Shown: positions 42,451 through 51,805, counted from the first letter of the stretch. The stretch is 64,000 bases of DNA from Cytobacillus stercorigallinarum (GCF_014836495.1 NZ_JACSQT010000005.1:1-64000); one strand, 5' to 3'. Numbers and translations are program-made. Notes: generated by a model from the letters alone, not told the origin.

Positions 42451-42759
42451 CTAGGCTCGATCATACTGAGATCGACTCATATCTACTTGATGATCACGTA
42501 TAAAGAAAACACCTTCTCGTTCGAGTAACTCTTTTTGCCTATCGGCTTGATGGCCATCACTTATTTTGATTTCACCTACTTTATTGACCACTCTATGCCA
42601 AGGTAAACCATATTTATGACTCATTGAATGGAGAATGCGCACAACTTGCCTTGCACCGCGAGGGCTACCCGCATATGTTGCAATTTGTCCGTAGCTCATT
42701 ACTTTGCCTTCAGGGATTTCTTTGATGATTTTAATCACTGTTGCTGTAAATGGTTGCAT
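42451..42759 (-). CDS. atl: Alkyltransferase-like protein (Trp replaces active-site Cys)
   Basis: At 102 residues it is the C-terminal half of O6-alkylguanine-DNA alkyltransferase: IIKEIPEGKVMSYGQIATYA, GSPRGARQVVRIL (helix-turn-helix with Arg finger) and LPWHRVVNK. The usual PCHR reads PWHR, with Trp54 in place of the acceptor Cys, so it cannot take up alkyl groups. ATL proteins instead bind O6-alkylguanine and pass it to nucleotide excision repair. It is a single gene without a close partner. Confidence 0.88.
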   Translation of the reverse strand: MQPFTATVIKIIKEIPEGKVMSYGQIATYAGSPRGARQVVRILHSMSHKYGLPWHRVVNKVGEIKISDGHQADRQKELLEREGVFFIRDHQVDMSRSQYDRA

Positions 42760-42906
42760 ATACTTTCCTCCAAACGGCTCGTTTTGTTACTAGTATAATT
42801 TAATAATCCATCATTAAATAGTCTCAATTCATTCATAATAAGATACATGCAATCACTAAAACAAACCTACCAAGCCTAGAGAAACTTCTATCTATCATTA
42901 TTAGAC

Positions 42907-42957
42907 AAAAAAAACAAGAACAAATTCAATGAAGAAGTGAATTTGTTCTTGTTTTTT
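42907..42957. terminator. Bidirectional terminator after ispA
   Basis: An 18-bp perfect stem: AAAACAAGAACAAATTCA (42911-42928) with TGAATTTGTTCTTGTTTT (42938-42955), flanked by A and T runs. Confidence 0.85.
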
Positions 42958-42972
42958 AATCAACTCAATATA

Positions 42973-43935
42973 TTAACTACTTACTAATCTATTTTTTACT
43001 ACTTCAGTTAATACGCGGTTTAAATGTTCTGGTACTGTTAAATAAAGGAGACCGTTTCCTTCTAATTTTGGCGAATAGCCTAGTGGAACAGTTCTTCTAA
43101 TAAGTTGCGCATATGACTCTGGCTCTGAGAAATCTCTTTCAAAAGTAACTTGAGATAGATCTTTTATTAACGCCAAAGCCCCTGCGACGTGCGGTGCGGC
43201 CATTGATGTACCGCTAAGTTTTGCATATTTACCATTTAAAAAAGTAGATAAAATTTCTTCCCCAGGAGCGACCAAATCAATTTCCGTATGAGAATTGCTG
43301 AAAGGCGATGATTCGCGGTTTAAATTAACGGCTCCAACACTGATGACTTCATTATATGAACCTGGATAAGCAAGCTCATCGGTGTTATCATCCCCGTCAC
43401 CTTCATTCCCAGCCGCACAAACGACGAGAATATTTTCCCTTACGGCTTGTTGTATCGCTTCATGTAGTTCTGGAACATCTGCAGGCCCACCTAGTGACAT
43501 CGATATAATATCGACTTTCTGTTCAATCGCATACAATATTCCATTTATAATCCAATCATATTGACCAGACCCATCTTTGTTCAACACTTTTACAATGAAC
43601 AAATCTGCTTCCGGGGCTACACCAATTACTCCTGATTGATTAGCAGTAGCTGCAATTGTACCAGCAACATGTGTGCCGTGACCATTATGGTCATCTAATA
43701 TATCTGGTGAACTCCCATCATCGTCTGTAAAGTTTCTACCACCTATAATTCTCGCTTTTAAATCGGGGTGGTCCATGTCACAACCTGTATCTAATATTGC
43801 CACCTTCATGCCTTTTCCTTTCGTCTCTTTCCAAATCTCAGGTGCCTGAATCAATTGTATTCCTTGCGGTGTTTCATTGACATCTGCCACTTGATCATTG
43901 ACTGTGTAAGGCATTACTCTAACTAATTGCTTCAT
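42973..43935 (-). CDS. ispA: Intracellular serine protease IspA
   Basis: The 320-residue subtilisin-family protease has no signal peptide, as in Bacillus intracellular proteases (B. subtilis IspA is the same size). The short N-terminal propeptide contains VMPYTV, equivalent to the LIPY motif that blocks the zymogen. The catalytic residues are Asp49 (ILDTGCD), His86 (NGHGTHVAGT) and Ser in LSGTSMAAPHVAG. Oxyanion Asn lies in CAAGNEGDG. It degrades cytoplasmic protein late in growth and in sporulation. Confidence 0.92.
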   Translation of the reverse strand: MKQLVRVMPYTVNDQVADVNETPQGIQLIQAPEIWKETKGKGMKVAILDTGCDMDHPDLKARIIGGRNFTDDDGSSPDILDDHNGHGTHVAGTIAATANQSGVIGVAPEADLFIVKVLNKDGSGQYDWIINGILYAIEQKVDIISMSLGGPADVPELHEAIQQAVRENILVVCAAGNEGDGDDNTDELAYPGSYNEVISVGAVNLNRESSPFSNSHTEIDLVAPGEEILSTFLNGKYAKLSGTSMAAPHVAGALALIKDLSQVTFERDFSEPESYAQLIRRTVPLGYSPKLEGNGLLYLTVPEHLNRVLTEVVKNRLVSS

Positions 43936-44098
43936 CCTTTATCCCTCCCTAACATAATCGTGAAAACCCATTTTGGTCCCATGAACGCATAGACAAGATA
44001 ATTTTGAAGCGATACAAGTTGTATCTTTATTATAACAAAAGATTAAATATTCTGAAAGAAATTAGACCTTTTTTTCTCTCGGACTTTTTTCCTGTTTT

Positions 44099-44605
44099 TT
44101 ACTTCCCTAACTTTTGCCTCAATTGTTTATAGATATCTACAATTTCATCTATTTTCATTCTTACAAGTCCACTTGACGAAGGAGCAACAAAATCAATTAC
44201 ACCCGGTACAACCGATTCGCTCTGGAACCCCCAAGATATCTTCTTTTTCTTACTAAATTCTTGATATACGCCCTTCCCTACATAACAGGCCACTTCAGGT
44301 TGATATTTTTCTAGTTTCTCTAATAGCTCCAATCTACCTGCTTGATATTCTTCCTTCGTAATATCACTAGCCGCTTTTGTTGGTCTTGAAACGATATTTG
44401 TTAAACCATATCCTAATTTAAGTAATTGATGATTTTCTTCTGGTAAGTAAATCCGTTCAGTCAATCCGGATTGATAGAGGATTTTCCAAAACCGGTTATG
44501 ACGATTGGCGTAATGAAAGCCAGTTTCTGCAGACTTGACACTTGGGTTAAACCCAATAAATATGACTTTTAAATCCTTCTTGAGATGATCATCTATCGGT
44601 TTCAT
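44099..44605 (-). CDS. mug: G:T/U mismatch-specific DNA glycosylase (Mug/TDG)
   Basis: The 168-residue protein has active-site motif IFIGFNPSVKSAETG (GINPG-like, with Asn20 positioning water), then HYANRHNRFWKILYQSGLT, GYGLTNIVSRPTKAASDI and the DNA-wedge loop VAPSSSGLVRM. It removes uracil or thymine mispaired with G, and ethenocytosine, for base excision repair. Length matches E. coli Mug. Confidence 0.9.
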   Translation of the reverse strand: MKPIDDHLKKDLKVIFIGFNPSVKSAETGFHYANRHNRFWKILYQSGLTERIYLPEENHQLLKLGYGLTNIVSRPTKAASDITKEEYQAGRLELLEKLEKYQPEVACYVGKGVYQEFSKKKKISWGFQSESVVPGVIDFVAPSSSGLVRMKIDEIVDIYKQLRQKLGK

Positions 44606-44704
44606 TTATCATTACTCCTTTATTTCTTCATACCATAACCATAGCATGTATATGATATTTTTTGCATTGATACAATCTACTAATTTTGAAGAGTGGAAGG
44701 AGAG

Positions 44705-44824
44705 ATGAGCGATCGTATGTATGAAGGTTCTAATAACAAACGACATCAACAATCATTAAAAAGTGCTGTGATTATCTTTACGATCATGATTAATGTACTA
44801 TTTGGAAGATTTCTTAATTTTTAA
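44705..44824 (+). CDS. Small membrane peptide (39 residues)
   Basis: The N-terminal half is polar (MSDRMYEGSNNKRHQQ); the C-terminal half is one membrane segment (SAVIIFTIMINVLFGRF). GGAAGGAGAG stands directly before the ATG at 44705, and a clear terminator follows 25 bp after the stop. That transcript-like framing supports a real gene. Family not recognised. Confidence 0.5.
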   Translation: MSDRMYEGSNNKRHQQSLKSAVIIFTIMINVLFGRFLNF

Positions 44825-44848
44825 GGTGTTGCCCTTTACAGAAGACAA

Positions 44849-44878
44849 AAAATCCTCTCTAAAAATCAGAGGATTTTT
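44849..44878 (+). terminator. Terminator after the 39-residue ORF
   Basis: AATCCTCT (44851-44858) pairs with AGAGGATT (44868-44875), followed by TTT. It also lies at the end of the aminotransferase remnant on the other strand. Confidence 0.75.
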
Positions 44879-45478
44879 ACGCATCATATGCTCTAAAGCC
44901 ATTCTCCAGTAACTCAATAGCTAAGCTTTTTTCTTCTTTAATGATGAAGGGCGGATGCCATGTGATGCAATTGCCAGCTGCTACTTTAAACGATAGTCCA
45001 TGCTGCAAACAGTAGTAGAAAAAAAACTCGGTCAGTTGCTCATTAATTTCTTTTGTTTCTCTGCTTTTAACAAGCTCGATAATTATTTCAGTAAAGCGGC
45101 AACTTGTGGCATAATACCTCGCCTACACTTTCCCCAATACAAGGATATCTGGCTGGGTATCATATAATTGATTCACATAACATTCACCGCTTCGGTAAAA
45201 GGCGTTCGAATTTCATCAAAAATAGTAAGGTCCATGTTCGTCACATATTTTTCTTAACCTTTTAAAATAAGATTTTGGAGGAATATGCGTGACTGTTGCT
45301 CTAATTGGCTTTAGTAATTTATTCATAATCACAGACTCCAAATAATTTAACGACTTTTGAGCGTTATCTTCTGGTGAACTTGCATCAAAGACATTCCGGT
45401 AGGACTGGTAAGGTATAACTTTAATTATCATCGGCAACATTGGACCAATAACCTTTTTAAAAACAGAGAAGTGCTTCT
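44877..45478 (-). pseudogene. Class III aminotransferase, decayed and internally deleted
   Basis: Minus-strand pieces line up with class III (GabT-like) aminotransferases. The first is GPMLPMIIKVIPYQSYRNVF, then IPPKSYFKRLRKICDEHGPYYF (in an open frame at 45216-45440). Next, after frame changes, comes YDTQPDILVLGKV, followed by an in-frame stop and loss of the following region. Last is the C-terminal domain: KSRETKEINEQLTEFF, LSFKVAAGNCITWHPPFIIK and LAIELLENGF. The N-terminal third and the PLP-lysine region are missing. It follows phnX directly, so it was probably part of the phosphonate operon. Confidence 0.8.
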
Positions 45479-46297
45479 TTACTTCTCAATAGCTTCCCTT
45501 TCCTCCCCGGATACTTGAAGATTAATTGTTTCTATCAGTGAGGGTAATTCTGTCATTGTCTCAATTGTAAAATCAGCCCCTGCGCTTATAAAGGCTTCTT
45601 TTGTTCGTTCCATTTCTTTCAATCGTTCCTCTCCTGATAATTTGTTAAACTCATTGATTGATAAGCCCATTTCAGAACTACCAACTATCACTCCAACCGT
45701 CCATACGCCTGCTTGTGCACCTTCTTTAATATCTGAAATCGTGTCTCCAACCTTCACGACGTTTTTCACACTCGATATTTTTAATGCCTGCAAGTTTTTA
45801 AAGATCATAAACGGATACGGTCGACCGTACGAATCGGTATCATCAGCGGTAAAGTAACAATCAGGTGTATAGCCTTTTTCCTTTGCTAAGGGTACAACAA
45901 TATCCATCATTGAACTCGTATAGCCTGTCGTTGAACCTATTTTCACCCCATCTGCTCTTAACTCTTTAACCGTTTCGACCACACCAGGTATCGGATCAGT
46001 AAAATGAGCTAATGATTGCAATAAAGCCGGTTCGAATTTGCTATACAACCTTTCTACATCTGATTCAGTAAATGGCTTGCCGTGTTGTTCTTCCCAAAGG
46101 CATCCTATCCGATGCATCGACAGCATTGCGCGTATATGATCGATCTTTAGCATTCCCATTGGTTCTCTCGCCTCTGCTATCGTCACCTCAATGCCTGCAT
46201 CTTTAAAAATATCAATAAAGACGTTTACAGGTGCAAAACAACCAAAATCTACTGTCGTACCCGCCCAATCAAATATTACTGCTTCAATTTTTTTCAT
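45479..46297 (-). CDS. phnX: Phosphonoacetaldehyde hydrolase (phosphonatase)
   Basis: The 272-residue HAD-superfamily enzyme cleaves phosphonoacetaldehyde to acetaldehyde and phosphate. The nucleophile is Asp10 in VIFDWAGTTVD; the Schiff-base Lys51 is in PMGMLKIDHIRAM; the loop is GSTTGYTSSMM; the acidic metal site is VGDTISDIKEG. Length and spacing match B. cereus PhnX (Asp12, Lys53). Its start overlaps the phnW stop by one base. Confidence 0.95.
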   Translation of the reverse strand: MKKIEAVIFDWAGTTVDFGCFAPVNVFIDIFKDAGIEVTIAEAREPMGMLKIDHIRAMLSMHRIGCLWEEQHGKPFTESDVERLYSKFEPALLQSLAHFTDPIPGVVETVKELRADGVKIGSTTGYTSSMMDIVVPLAKEKGYTPDCYFTADDTDSYGRPYPFMIFKNLQALKISSVKNVVKVGDTISDIKEGAQAGVWTVGVIVGSSEMGLSINEFNKLSGEERLKEMERTKEAFISAGADFTIETMTELPSLIETINLQVSGEEREAIEK

Positions 46298-47388
46298 TAC
46301 GCTTTCACTCCCAAATAGTTTTCGATAATATCACATAAACGGTTAATATCTTCTTCGTAAATTTCGCCAATATTGCCCATTCTAAAAGTATCTTCATCAG
46401 TTAGTTTTCCTGGATAAATAACAAATCCATGTTCTTTCATATAATCATAGAAAGCTTGAAAACTAAATTGATCGTTCGGATAAATAAAGGAAGTAATAAT
46501 CGGTGATTGTTTGTCCTCACTAATATATGTATCAAATCCAATGGCTTTCATTCTCTTCCTTAATAACTGATTATTATTTCGGTATCGTTCTTCACGAGCA
46601 GGAATTCCTCCTTCTTTGTTCAGTTCATCCAAGCTCTTCCCGAAAGCAGCAACGACATGAGTTGGCGAAGTATAGCGCCATTTACCATCTTTGTCCATCG
46701 CTACCCATTGATCATATAAATCGAGTGATAGGCTTCGTGCATTACCTTTACAAGAGATGATTTTCTCTCTTTTAACAATCACAAATCCAAACCCTGGTAC
46801 TCCTTGAATACATTTGTTCGCACTACTTATTAAGAAATCAATCCCAAGCGCGGGTATATCAATTTCCATTCCGCCAAAGCTTGACATTGCATCAATAATT
46901 AATGTTTTATTTGTTTCTTTAGCAACGTTTGCGATCATCTCAAGTGGATTAAGAATACCTGTCGTTGTTTCACAATGGACCATGACGATATGTGTAATCT
47001 CATTATCTAAAGACAATAAATTTCTAATCTCTGCTTCTTTCGGATATTCATTATAGGCAGCAGCATAATGCGTATGCTTAATACCGATATAGTTGGCGAT
47101 TTTGACAATCCTCTCCCCATAGGCACCGTTCGTAATAATCAATGTTTTATCTTCTTTACTAAAAGCAGAAGTCATAACTGATTCCACTGTAAAAGTGCCG
47201 CTACCTTGCATCAAGACTACGGTATAGTCATCATTTTCTGCATGAGCAAGTTTTAATAAATCTGTGCGAATTTTTTGCGTAATTTGCTTATAATCTTCAT
47301 CCCAAGTACAACGATCAAACAACATTTCTCTTTTGACCGCCTCTGTCGTTGTTAATGGACCTGGTGTTAATAATTTATATTCTCTCAT
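46297..47388 (-). CDS. phnW: 2-aminoethylphosphonate:pyruvate aminotransferase
   Basis: The 363-residue class V PLP enzyme converts 2-aminoethylphosphonate and pyruvate into phosphonoacetaldehyde and alanine. It begins LLTPGPLTTTEAVK. LMQGSGTFTVESV binds the cofactor phosphate, VDAMSSFGG holds the PLP-contact Asp, and the Schiff-base Lys is in LISSANKCIQGVPGFGF (about 194). AAAGGAGAG precedes the ATG. Together with phnX it completes the phosphonatase pathway. Confidence 0.95.
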   Translation of the reverse strand: MREYKLLTPGPLTTTEAVKREMLFDRCTWDEDYKQITQKIRTDLLKLAHAENDDYTVVLMQGSGTFTVESVMTSAFSKEDKTLIITNGAYGERIVKIANYIGIKHTHYAAAYNEYPKEAEIRNLLSLDNEITHIVMVHCETTTGILNPLEMIANVAKETNKTLIIDAMSSFGGMEIDIPALGIDFLISSANKCIQGVPGFGFVIVKREKIISCKGNARSLSLDLYDQWVAMDKDGKWRYTSPTHVVAAFGKSLDELNKEGGIPAREERYRNNNQLLRKRMKAIGFDTYISEDKQSPIITSFIYPNDQFSFQAFYDYMKEHGFVIYPGKLTDEDTFRMGNIGEIYEEDINRLCDIIENYLGVKA

Positions 47389-47402
47389 TTGTAAACTCTC
47401 CT

Positions 47403-48392
47403 TTATTTAGCTGAATTAAAGAATGCTTGATGTTTCTCTAATAACTCTACTGTCATTGGTTCTGGGAATATTTTTTGATTGCTAGCAATGTTTTCATCTG
47501 CAACCGTCTCGCCATCGTATAAAGCAACTGGATAATAGTCGATTAAACCTTCTCTCGCTTCTTTTACCAGAACTTCAGCCATTTCTTCCGCTAATTCTTT
47601 TTTCCCCTCACCCTTATCAATGATGGCAATCGATTCTGTAGTTGAGAAGTTCCCTTCTGTTGGGTCGATAAAATCAATTGGTGCGCCTTCCGTTTTTGCA
47701 GCAACGGCTTGATGACGCAACCCAAACCCAACGGCCACTTCCCCTGCTTGCACCTTTTTAATAGAACCAGAACCTGAACTTTCTAAATGAGGACCCGCAT
47801 TTTTTATAATCCCAGCCATTACATTCCTACCCGCTTCTTCTCCATACTCACTAATAATTGCTTGAATAAGCATCCACCCTGTGGAAGAATCCATAATATT
47901 AGGAATTGACACTAAGCCTTCGTATTGCGGTTCTGCCAACTCTTTTATTGAGGTCGGTACTTCTAGCCCTTTTTGCTCTAAAAGAGAAGTGTTATAAAAT
48001 AATGAACCAGTATTAGCTAATAAAGGCGTATAAAAGTCAGGATATTCTTCTAAACTACTTGTATCAAAACTTAAATCCTTAAACATGTCATGTTGCTTTT
48101 CAGCACTTTCTAAAAAGTAAGAGCTCATTGTGACGATATCTGCTTCGATACTTTTCCCTTCTGCTAATAATTTTCCTCCTAATTCTGATGTTCCTAATGA
48201 TTGAATTAAATAGTCTCCTTCAAAGCCAGCGTCGTTTAATGTTTCTTCCATCACGTTTACTGCTTCTTCATCACCATTTGATAAGATTACGACTTGATTA
48301 CTGTCACCACTTGCTGCCTCCCCTCCACATCCAGCTAGAATCATGACGATAGCAACTGCCAAGAGTGTGAACCATTTTTTATTTTTTCTCAT
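47403..48392 (-). CDS. 2-aminoethylphosphonate ABC transporter, binding lipoprotein
   Basis: The 329-residue family 1 solute-binding protein has a lipoprotein signal with lipobox ILAGCGGE (Cys about 22). The mature domain runs VVILSNGDEEAVNVMEETL, SLGTSELGGKLLAEGKSIEA, STGWMLIQAIISEYGEEAG and GFGLRHQAVAAKTEG, like PhnS-type and iron(III)-binding-protein relatives. Fifteen bases separate it from phnW. The position between permease and catabolic genes makes 2-aminoethylphosphonate the likely ligand. Confidence 0.85.
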   Translation of the reverse strand: MRKNKKWFTLLAVAIVMILAGCGGEAASGDSNQVVILSNGDEEAVNVMEETLNDAGFEGDYLIQSLGTSELGGKLLAEGKSIEADIVTMSSYFLESAEKQHDMFKDLSFDTSSLEEYPDFYTPLLANTGSLFYNTSLLEQKGLEVPTSIKELAEPQYEGLVSIPNIMDSSTGWMLIQAIISEYGEEAGRNVMAGIIKNAGPHLESSGSGSIKKVQAGEVAVGFGLRHQAVAAKTEGAPIDFIDPTEGNFSTTESIAIIDKGEGKKELAEEMAEVLVKEAREGLIDYYPVALYDGETVADENIASNQKIFPEPMTVELLEKHQAFFNSAK

Positions 48393-48408
48393 GTTACATC
48401 CCTCACTT

Positions 48409-50031
48409 TTATATGTTTTTTAATGATCTTCTTTTTTGTAAATAATCACAGAATAGTTTGATAAGGAGATTGGTGAAGAAGATCAGTAAAGATAGGACAA
48501 AAATGTCATTAAATTTAGCAAAATGCTGTAGTTCTTTGATCTTACTTGAAACAAGCGATGTTTGAGCAGATACGAGAAAAATAATCCCGCTAATCGTGAC
48601 CATCGCATTGATAAAATAATAACTAAACATTTCTATCACTGTGCCCCAAGAGTTTGGCAGAATCACTCGGTAAATCGTTTTAAACCAACTATCTCCGAGT
48701 AATCCTCCCGTTGTCTCCCATGACGGGTTCATCTTAGATAAAGAATTTTTCGCCATTAAGTAAGGCGTTGTGTAGTAGTGAACAATATTGCATACAATAA
48801 TAATGATAAATGTACCTTTTAAACTACTATTATTGAAAAGTAATAGATAGGATAAACCAAGTACCATACCAGGCAAGGTATTTGTAATCATTGAAACAAT
48901 ATCAAACGCGCCTTTTCCTTTTATCTTTGTTCTCGCATTAATAATCGCTGAACTGTAGGCTATCAGGATCCCAAAGATTGTCGTAAAAAGAGCAACGATT
49001 AGAGAATTCTTATAAACACCAATGAGATCATTTGATTGAAATACATTGATGAGATGATTCCATGTAAAAGTTAAATTGTAAGGAAAACTTGTTAAAAACG
49101 GTGCAATGAACATCACTAGAAAGACAGATAACATGCCGATTAAGACAATGGAAGCAAATAACGCAAAACTAATATCTCTTCCTTTATGTTCAACCATTTC
49201 AATTTCAGTGATTTTGTCATAATGGAAATTGAATCGTTCTAAATATTGCAGTAAAAACACACCGAATAGGGCTGGTATGAGCATTAATATAGCGATGACT
49301 GCCCCGTGGCTGAAATTCGGAATCGAACCAAGCATGACTTGATAAAGCTGAGTAGAAACCACCGAATAGGTTCCGCCAATCGAAGCCGGTATCCCATAAT
49401 CAGTAAAACTTAGAATAAATGAAAGGACAAAGGCTCCACCTATTGCTCCAGTTAATGGACGTAAGATGGTATGAAAAAAGCTTCTCCAAGTACCATCTAA
49501 CATCAACTTTGAAACAACCATGAATCTCTTATCTATATACATAAACGAGTTATTAATAATTAAAAAGGCAGCCGGTAAAGTGTAAATTGTATAGCCTAAC
49601 AACAACCCATTAAATCCATAGATATTAAATAATGGTTGTCCTAAAAGCTGTGTGATCAATCCTTGATTACCAAAAGAATACATAATCGCAAAACCATATG
49701 TAATAGTAGGTAATAACATAGGAATAAGTATCCCGACTTTAATGATACTTTTATACTGATGTTGAATATTGGTACAATGTAATGCGTAAGCAATCATAAA
49801 CGCTAACACAGTTGAAATTACGGCTGTTAACCCTGAAACTTTTATACTGTTCATGAACGCTGTTAGTAATTCGCCATTCGCTAGTACATTTATATAATTG
49901 GATAATTCAAGGCCCTTTGTTGTTTGAAAGGAACGGTAGAACAATGCCAACATTGGCAACACAAGAAATACCGAGAATAATAGGATGATAGCCAAATAGA
50001 TGACTTTCATTTCCAACTTGATATTAGGCAT
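48409..50031 (-). CDS. 2-aminoethylphosphonate ABC permease, fused double-domain
   Basis: The 540-residue protein has about twelve membrane helices in two homologous halves, each with an inner-membrane EAA-like loop (DGTWRSFFHTILRPLTGAIG, and WFKTIYRVILPNSWGTVIEM). The fused architecture is like FbpB-type permeases, whereas Salmonella PhnU and PhnV are separate. The ATG at 50031 lies 8 bp inside the ATPase gene and is preferred over upstream GTG/TTG codons. Confidence 0.85.
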   Translation of the reverse strand: MPNIKLEMKVIYLAIILLFSVFLVLPMLALFYRSFQTTKGLELSNYINVLANGELLTAFMNSIKVSGLTAVISTVLAFMIAYALHCTNIQHQYKSIIKVGILIPMLLPTITYGFAIMYSFGNQGLITQLLGQPLFNIYGFNGLLLGYTIYTLPAAFLIINNSFMYIDKRFMVVSKLMLDGTWRSFFHTILRPLTGAIGGAFVLSFILSFTDYGIPASIGGTYSVVSTQLYQVMLGSIPNFSHGAVIAILMLIPALFGVFLLQYLERFNFHYDKITEIEMVEHKGRDISFALFASIVLIGMLSVFLVMFIAPFLTSFPYNLTFTWNHLINVFQSNDLIGVYKNSLIVALFTTIFGILIAYSSAIINARTKIKGKGAFDIVSMITNTLPGMVLGLSYLLLFNNSSLKGTFIIIIVCNIVHYYTTPYLMAKNSLSKMNPSWETTGGLLGDSWFKTIYRVILPNSWGTVIEMFSYYFINAMVTISGIIFLVSAQTSLVSSKIKELQHFAKFNDIFVLSLLIFFTNLLIKLFCDYLQKRRSLKNI

Positions 50032-50776
50032 ATTGCTCACCAAACAAATGAAAAATATTTTGCCTTTTAATGTGGAGTTGTTTCAGAATAAATTCTTTCA
50101 CAAATTCATTGTTCGGTTCATGAATGATTTCATGTGGGGTGCCAAATTGTGACACATGACCTTGATTAATAATTAAAATCTTATCTGACAAGGTTAACGC
50201 CTCTTCGGGATCATGCGTAACAATAATGGTTGTTAATTGATATTGCTTAGCAATCGACTTGATCCTTTCTTTAATTGACTCTTTAATTACCCCATCTAGT
50301 GCACTTAACGGTTCATCTAATAGAAGAATTCTTGGTTTCATCACTAACGTTCTCGCAAGTGCGACTCTTTGTTTTTGCCCTCCAGATAGCTGACTGATTT
50401 TCTTGTCCAAATGGGGACCGAGCTCAAGAAAATCAATATATTCTTTTAATTCTTTCTTTGAGTCAGTAGACTTCTTATTCTTCAAGCCATAAACAATATT
50501 TTCATAGGCGTTTAGATGGGGAAATAAGGCATAATCTTGAAAAACAATATTAAAACCTCTATCCTTCATCTTTACATTCGTTAAATCTTCATTTTCATAA
50601 TAAATTTTTCCACTATCCATTTTTGTCAAGCCTAAAATGATGTTTAATAGCGTTGTTTTCCCACTTCCACTTTGACCAAGAAGTGACACGATTTCTCCTG
50701 CTTGAATCTCTAAATCAATATTTTCTAATACTGATTTGTTATGATATTTTTTAGATATATTCTCGAGTTTGAGCAT
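50024..50776 (-). CDS. 2-aminoethylphosphonate ABC transporter ATPase
   Basis: The 250-residue ATPase has Walker A GQSGSGKTT, Q-loop VFQDYALFPHLNAYENI, signature LSGGQKQRVALART, Walker B ILLLDEPLSALD and H-loop VTHDPEEA. It resembles PotA/FbpC-type importers but lacks their long C-terminal regulatory domain. It is the first transport gene after the DeoR regulator and overlaps the permease gene. Confidence 0.88.
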   Translation of the reverse strand: MLKLENISKKYHNKSVLENIDLEIQAGEIVSLLGQSGSGKTTLLNIILGLTKMDSGKIYYENEDLTNVKMKDRGFNIVFQDYALFPHLNAYENIVYGLKNKKSTDSKKELKEYIDFLELGPHLDKKISQLSGGQKQRVALARTLVMKPRILLLDEPLSALDGVIKESIKERIKSIAKQYQLTTIIVTHDPEEALTLSDKILIINQGHVSQFGTPHEIIHEPNNEFVKEFILKQLHIKRQNIFHLFGEQYA

Positions 50777-50833
50777 ATTTAAATCCTCCTATAGTTAGAA
50801 AATTCAGTATTTTAAAACTGAATTCCCCGCTCT

Positions 50834-51604
50834 TCAGCTTTTTATCCATTGTTCTTTAGTAAGGTCAATTGAGTACGGATAGTCAATATTCGTAATAAAA
50901 TAATTTACTTCTTCTAATGATGCAATTTTATAATTGGCTACCTTATGCACTTTTGAATCATCACTTAGAACAAAAGATTTTTTTGATTGCGAGATAAATA
51001 CTTGTGATAATAGGCATTTGTCTATATCATAGCTTGTAAATCCAGCTTGATTAGCGACACCGTCGATGGCAATAAATGCTTTATCGACATAAAATTCTTT
51101 TGCCATCTTTTCTGCCAAAGATCCGGTTGTACGGAAATGATCATGACGAACATGTCCACCTAAGAAGATGAGTTCACCTGTGAAACTTCTTAACTCCTCT
51201 CTTTCCATTAATTTAATCGCGATGGGAAAAGAATTCGTTATCACTGTAATGCCGTCTTTCATTAATAAACCATCAGCCATCTGCATCGTTGTACTGCCTT
51301 CATCAATGAAAAGAACATCACCATCTTCAACAAGAGCAGCTGCTTTCCTTCCAATCAATTTCTTTTCTTCGATATGTAGAATTTCTCTTTCAAACATCGA
51401 CAACTCATTATTTACAGGCTCAACTTTGACTGCGCCACCATGAACTTTTTTTATTTTATATTCATTTGATAATTCTTCTAAGTATCTACGAATGGTTTCC
51501 GTTGATACATGAAATTCTTTCGCCAATTGATTAACCTTCACTTGCCCAACCTCTTGGATTAAACTCATAATCTTTTTCTTTCTTTCTTCGGCTAGTAAAG
51601 ACAT
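50834..51604 (-). CDS. DeoR-family regulator of the phosphonate operon
   Basis: At 256 residues, the N-terminal DeoR helix-turn-helix is MSLIQEVGQVKVNQLAKEFH, then VSTETIRRYLEELSNEYKI and VHGG. The C-terminal sugar-phosphate-sensor-like domain has DVLFIDEGSTTMQMADGL and the Lys/Asp/Asp segment AFIAIDGVANQAGFTSYDID. It heads the operon with the ABC and phn genes. DeoR members usually sense phosphorylated intermediates; phosphonoacetaldehyde or another pathway compound is a guess. Confidence 0.87.
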   Translation of the reverse strand: MSLLAEERKKKIMSLIQEVGQVKVNQLAKEFHVSTETIRRYLEELSNEYKIKKVHGGAVKVEPVNNELSMFEREILHIEEKKLIGRKAAALVEDGDVLFIDEGSTTMQMADGLLMKDGITVITNSFPIAIKLMEREELRSFTGELIFLGGHVRHDHFRTTGSLAEKMAKEFYVDKAFIAIDGVANQAGFTSYDIDKCLLSQVFISQSKKSFVLSDDSKVHKVANYKIASLEEVNYFITNIDYPYSIDLTKEQWIKS

Positions 51605-51630
51605 ACATGTTTGCCCCCTTAATCTTTTTA

Positions 51631-51670
51631 TTGTTTTACTTTGTTTTATTTTGTTTTATGTTGTTTTTTT
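51631..51670. promoter_or_regulatory. Four 10-bp tandem repeats upstream of the deoR-type gene
   Basis: TTGTTTTA followed by two variable bases occurs four times without gaps (51631, 51641, 51651, 51661; the last ends TTTT). One helical turn per unit and a place 27 bp before the DeoR start codon suggest an operator for autoregulation and operon control. Confidence 0.5.
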
Positions 51671-51805
51671 ATTATATAAGCAAGAATATCACATGTATAT
51701 CATCCTGTCAGAGAGTCTCACAAACATTTACAAAACCTTACATATCATTTACATCCCCTTAAAGGGTTTTACATATTTCTTATATTAGATGTACTTATAA
51801 CAACA

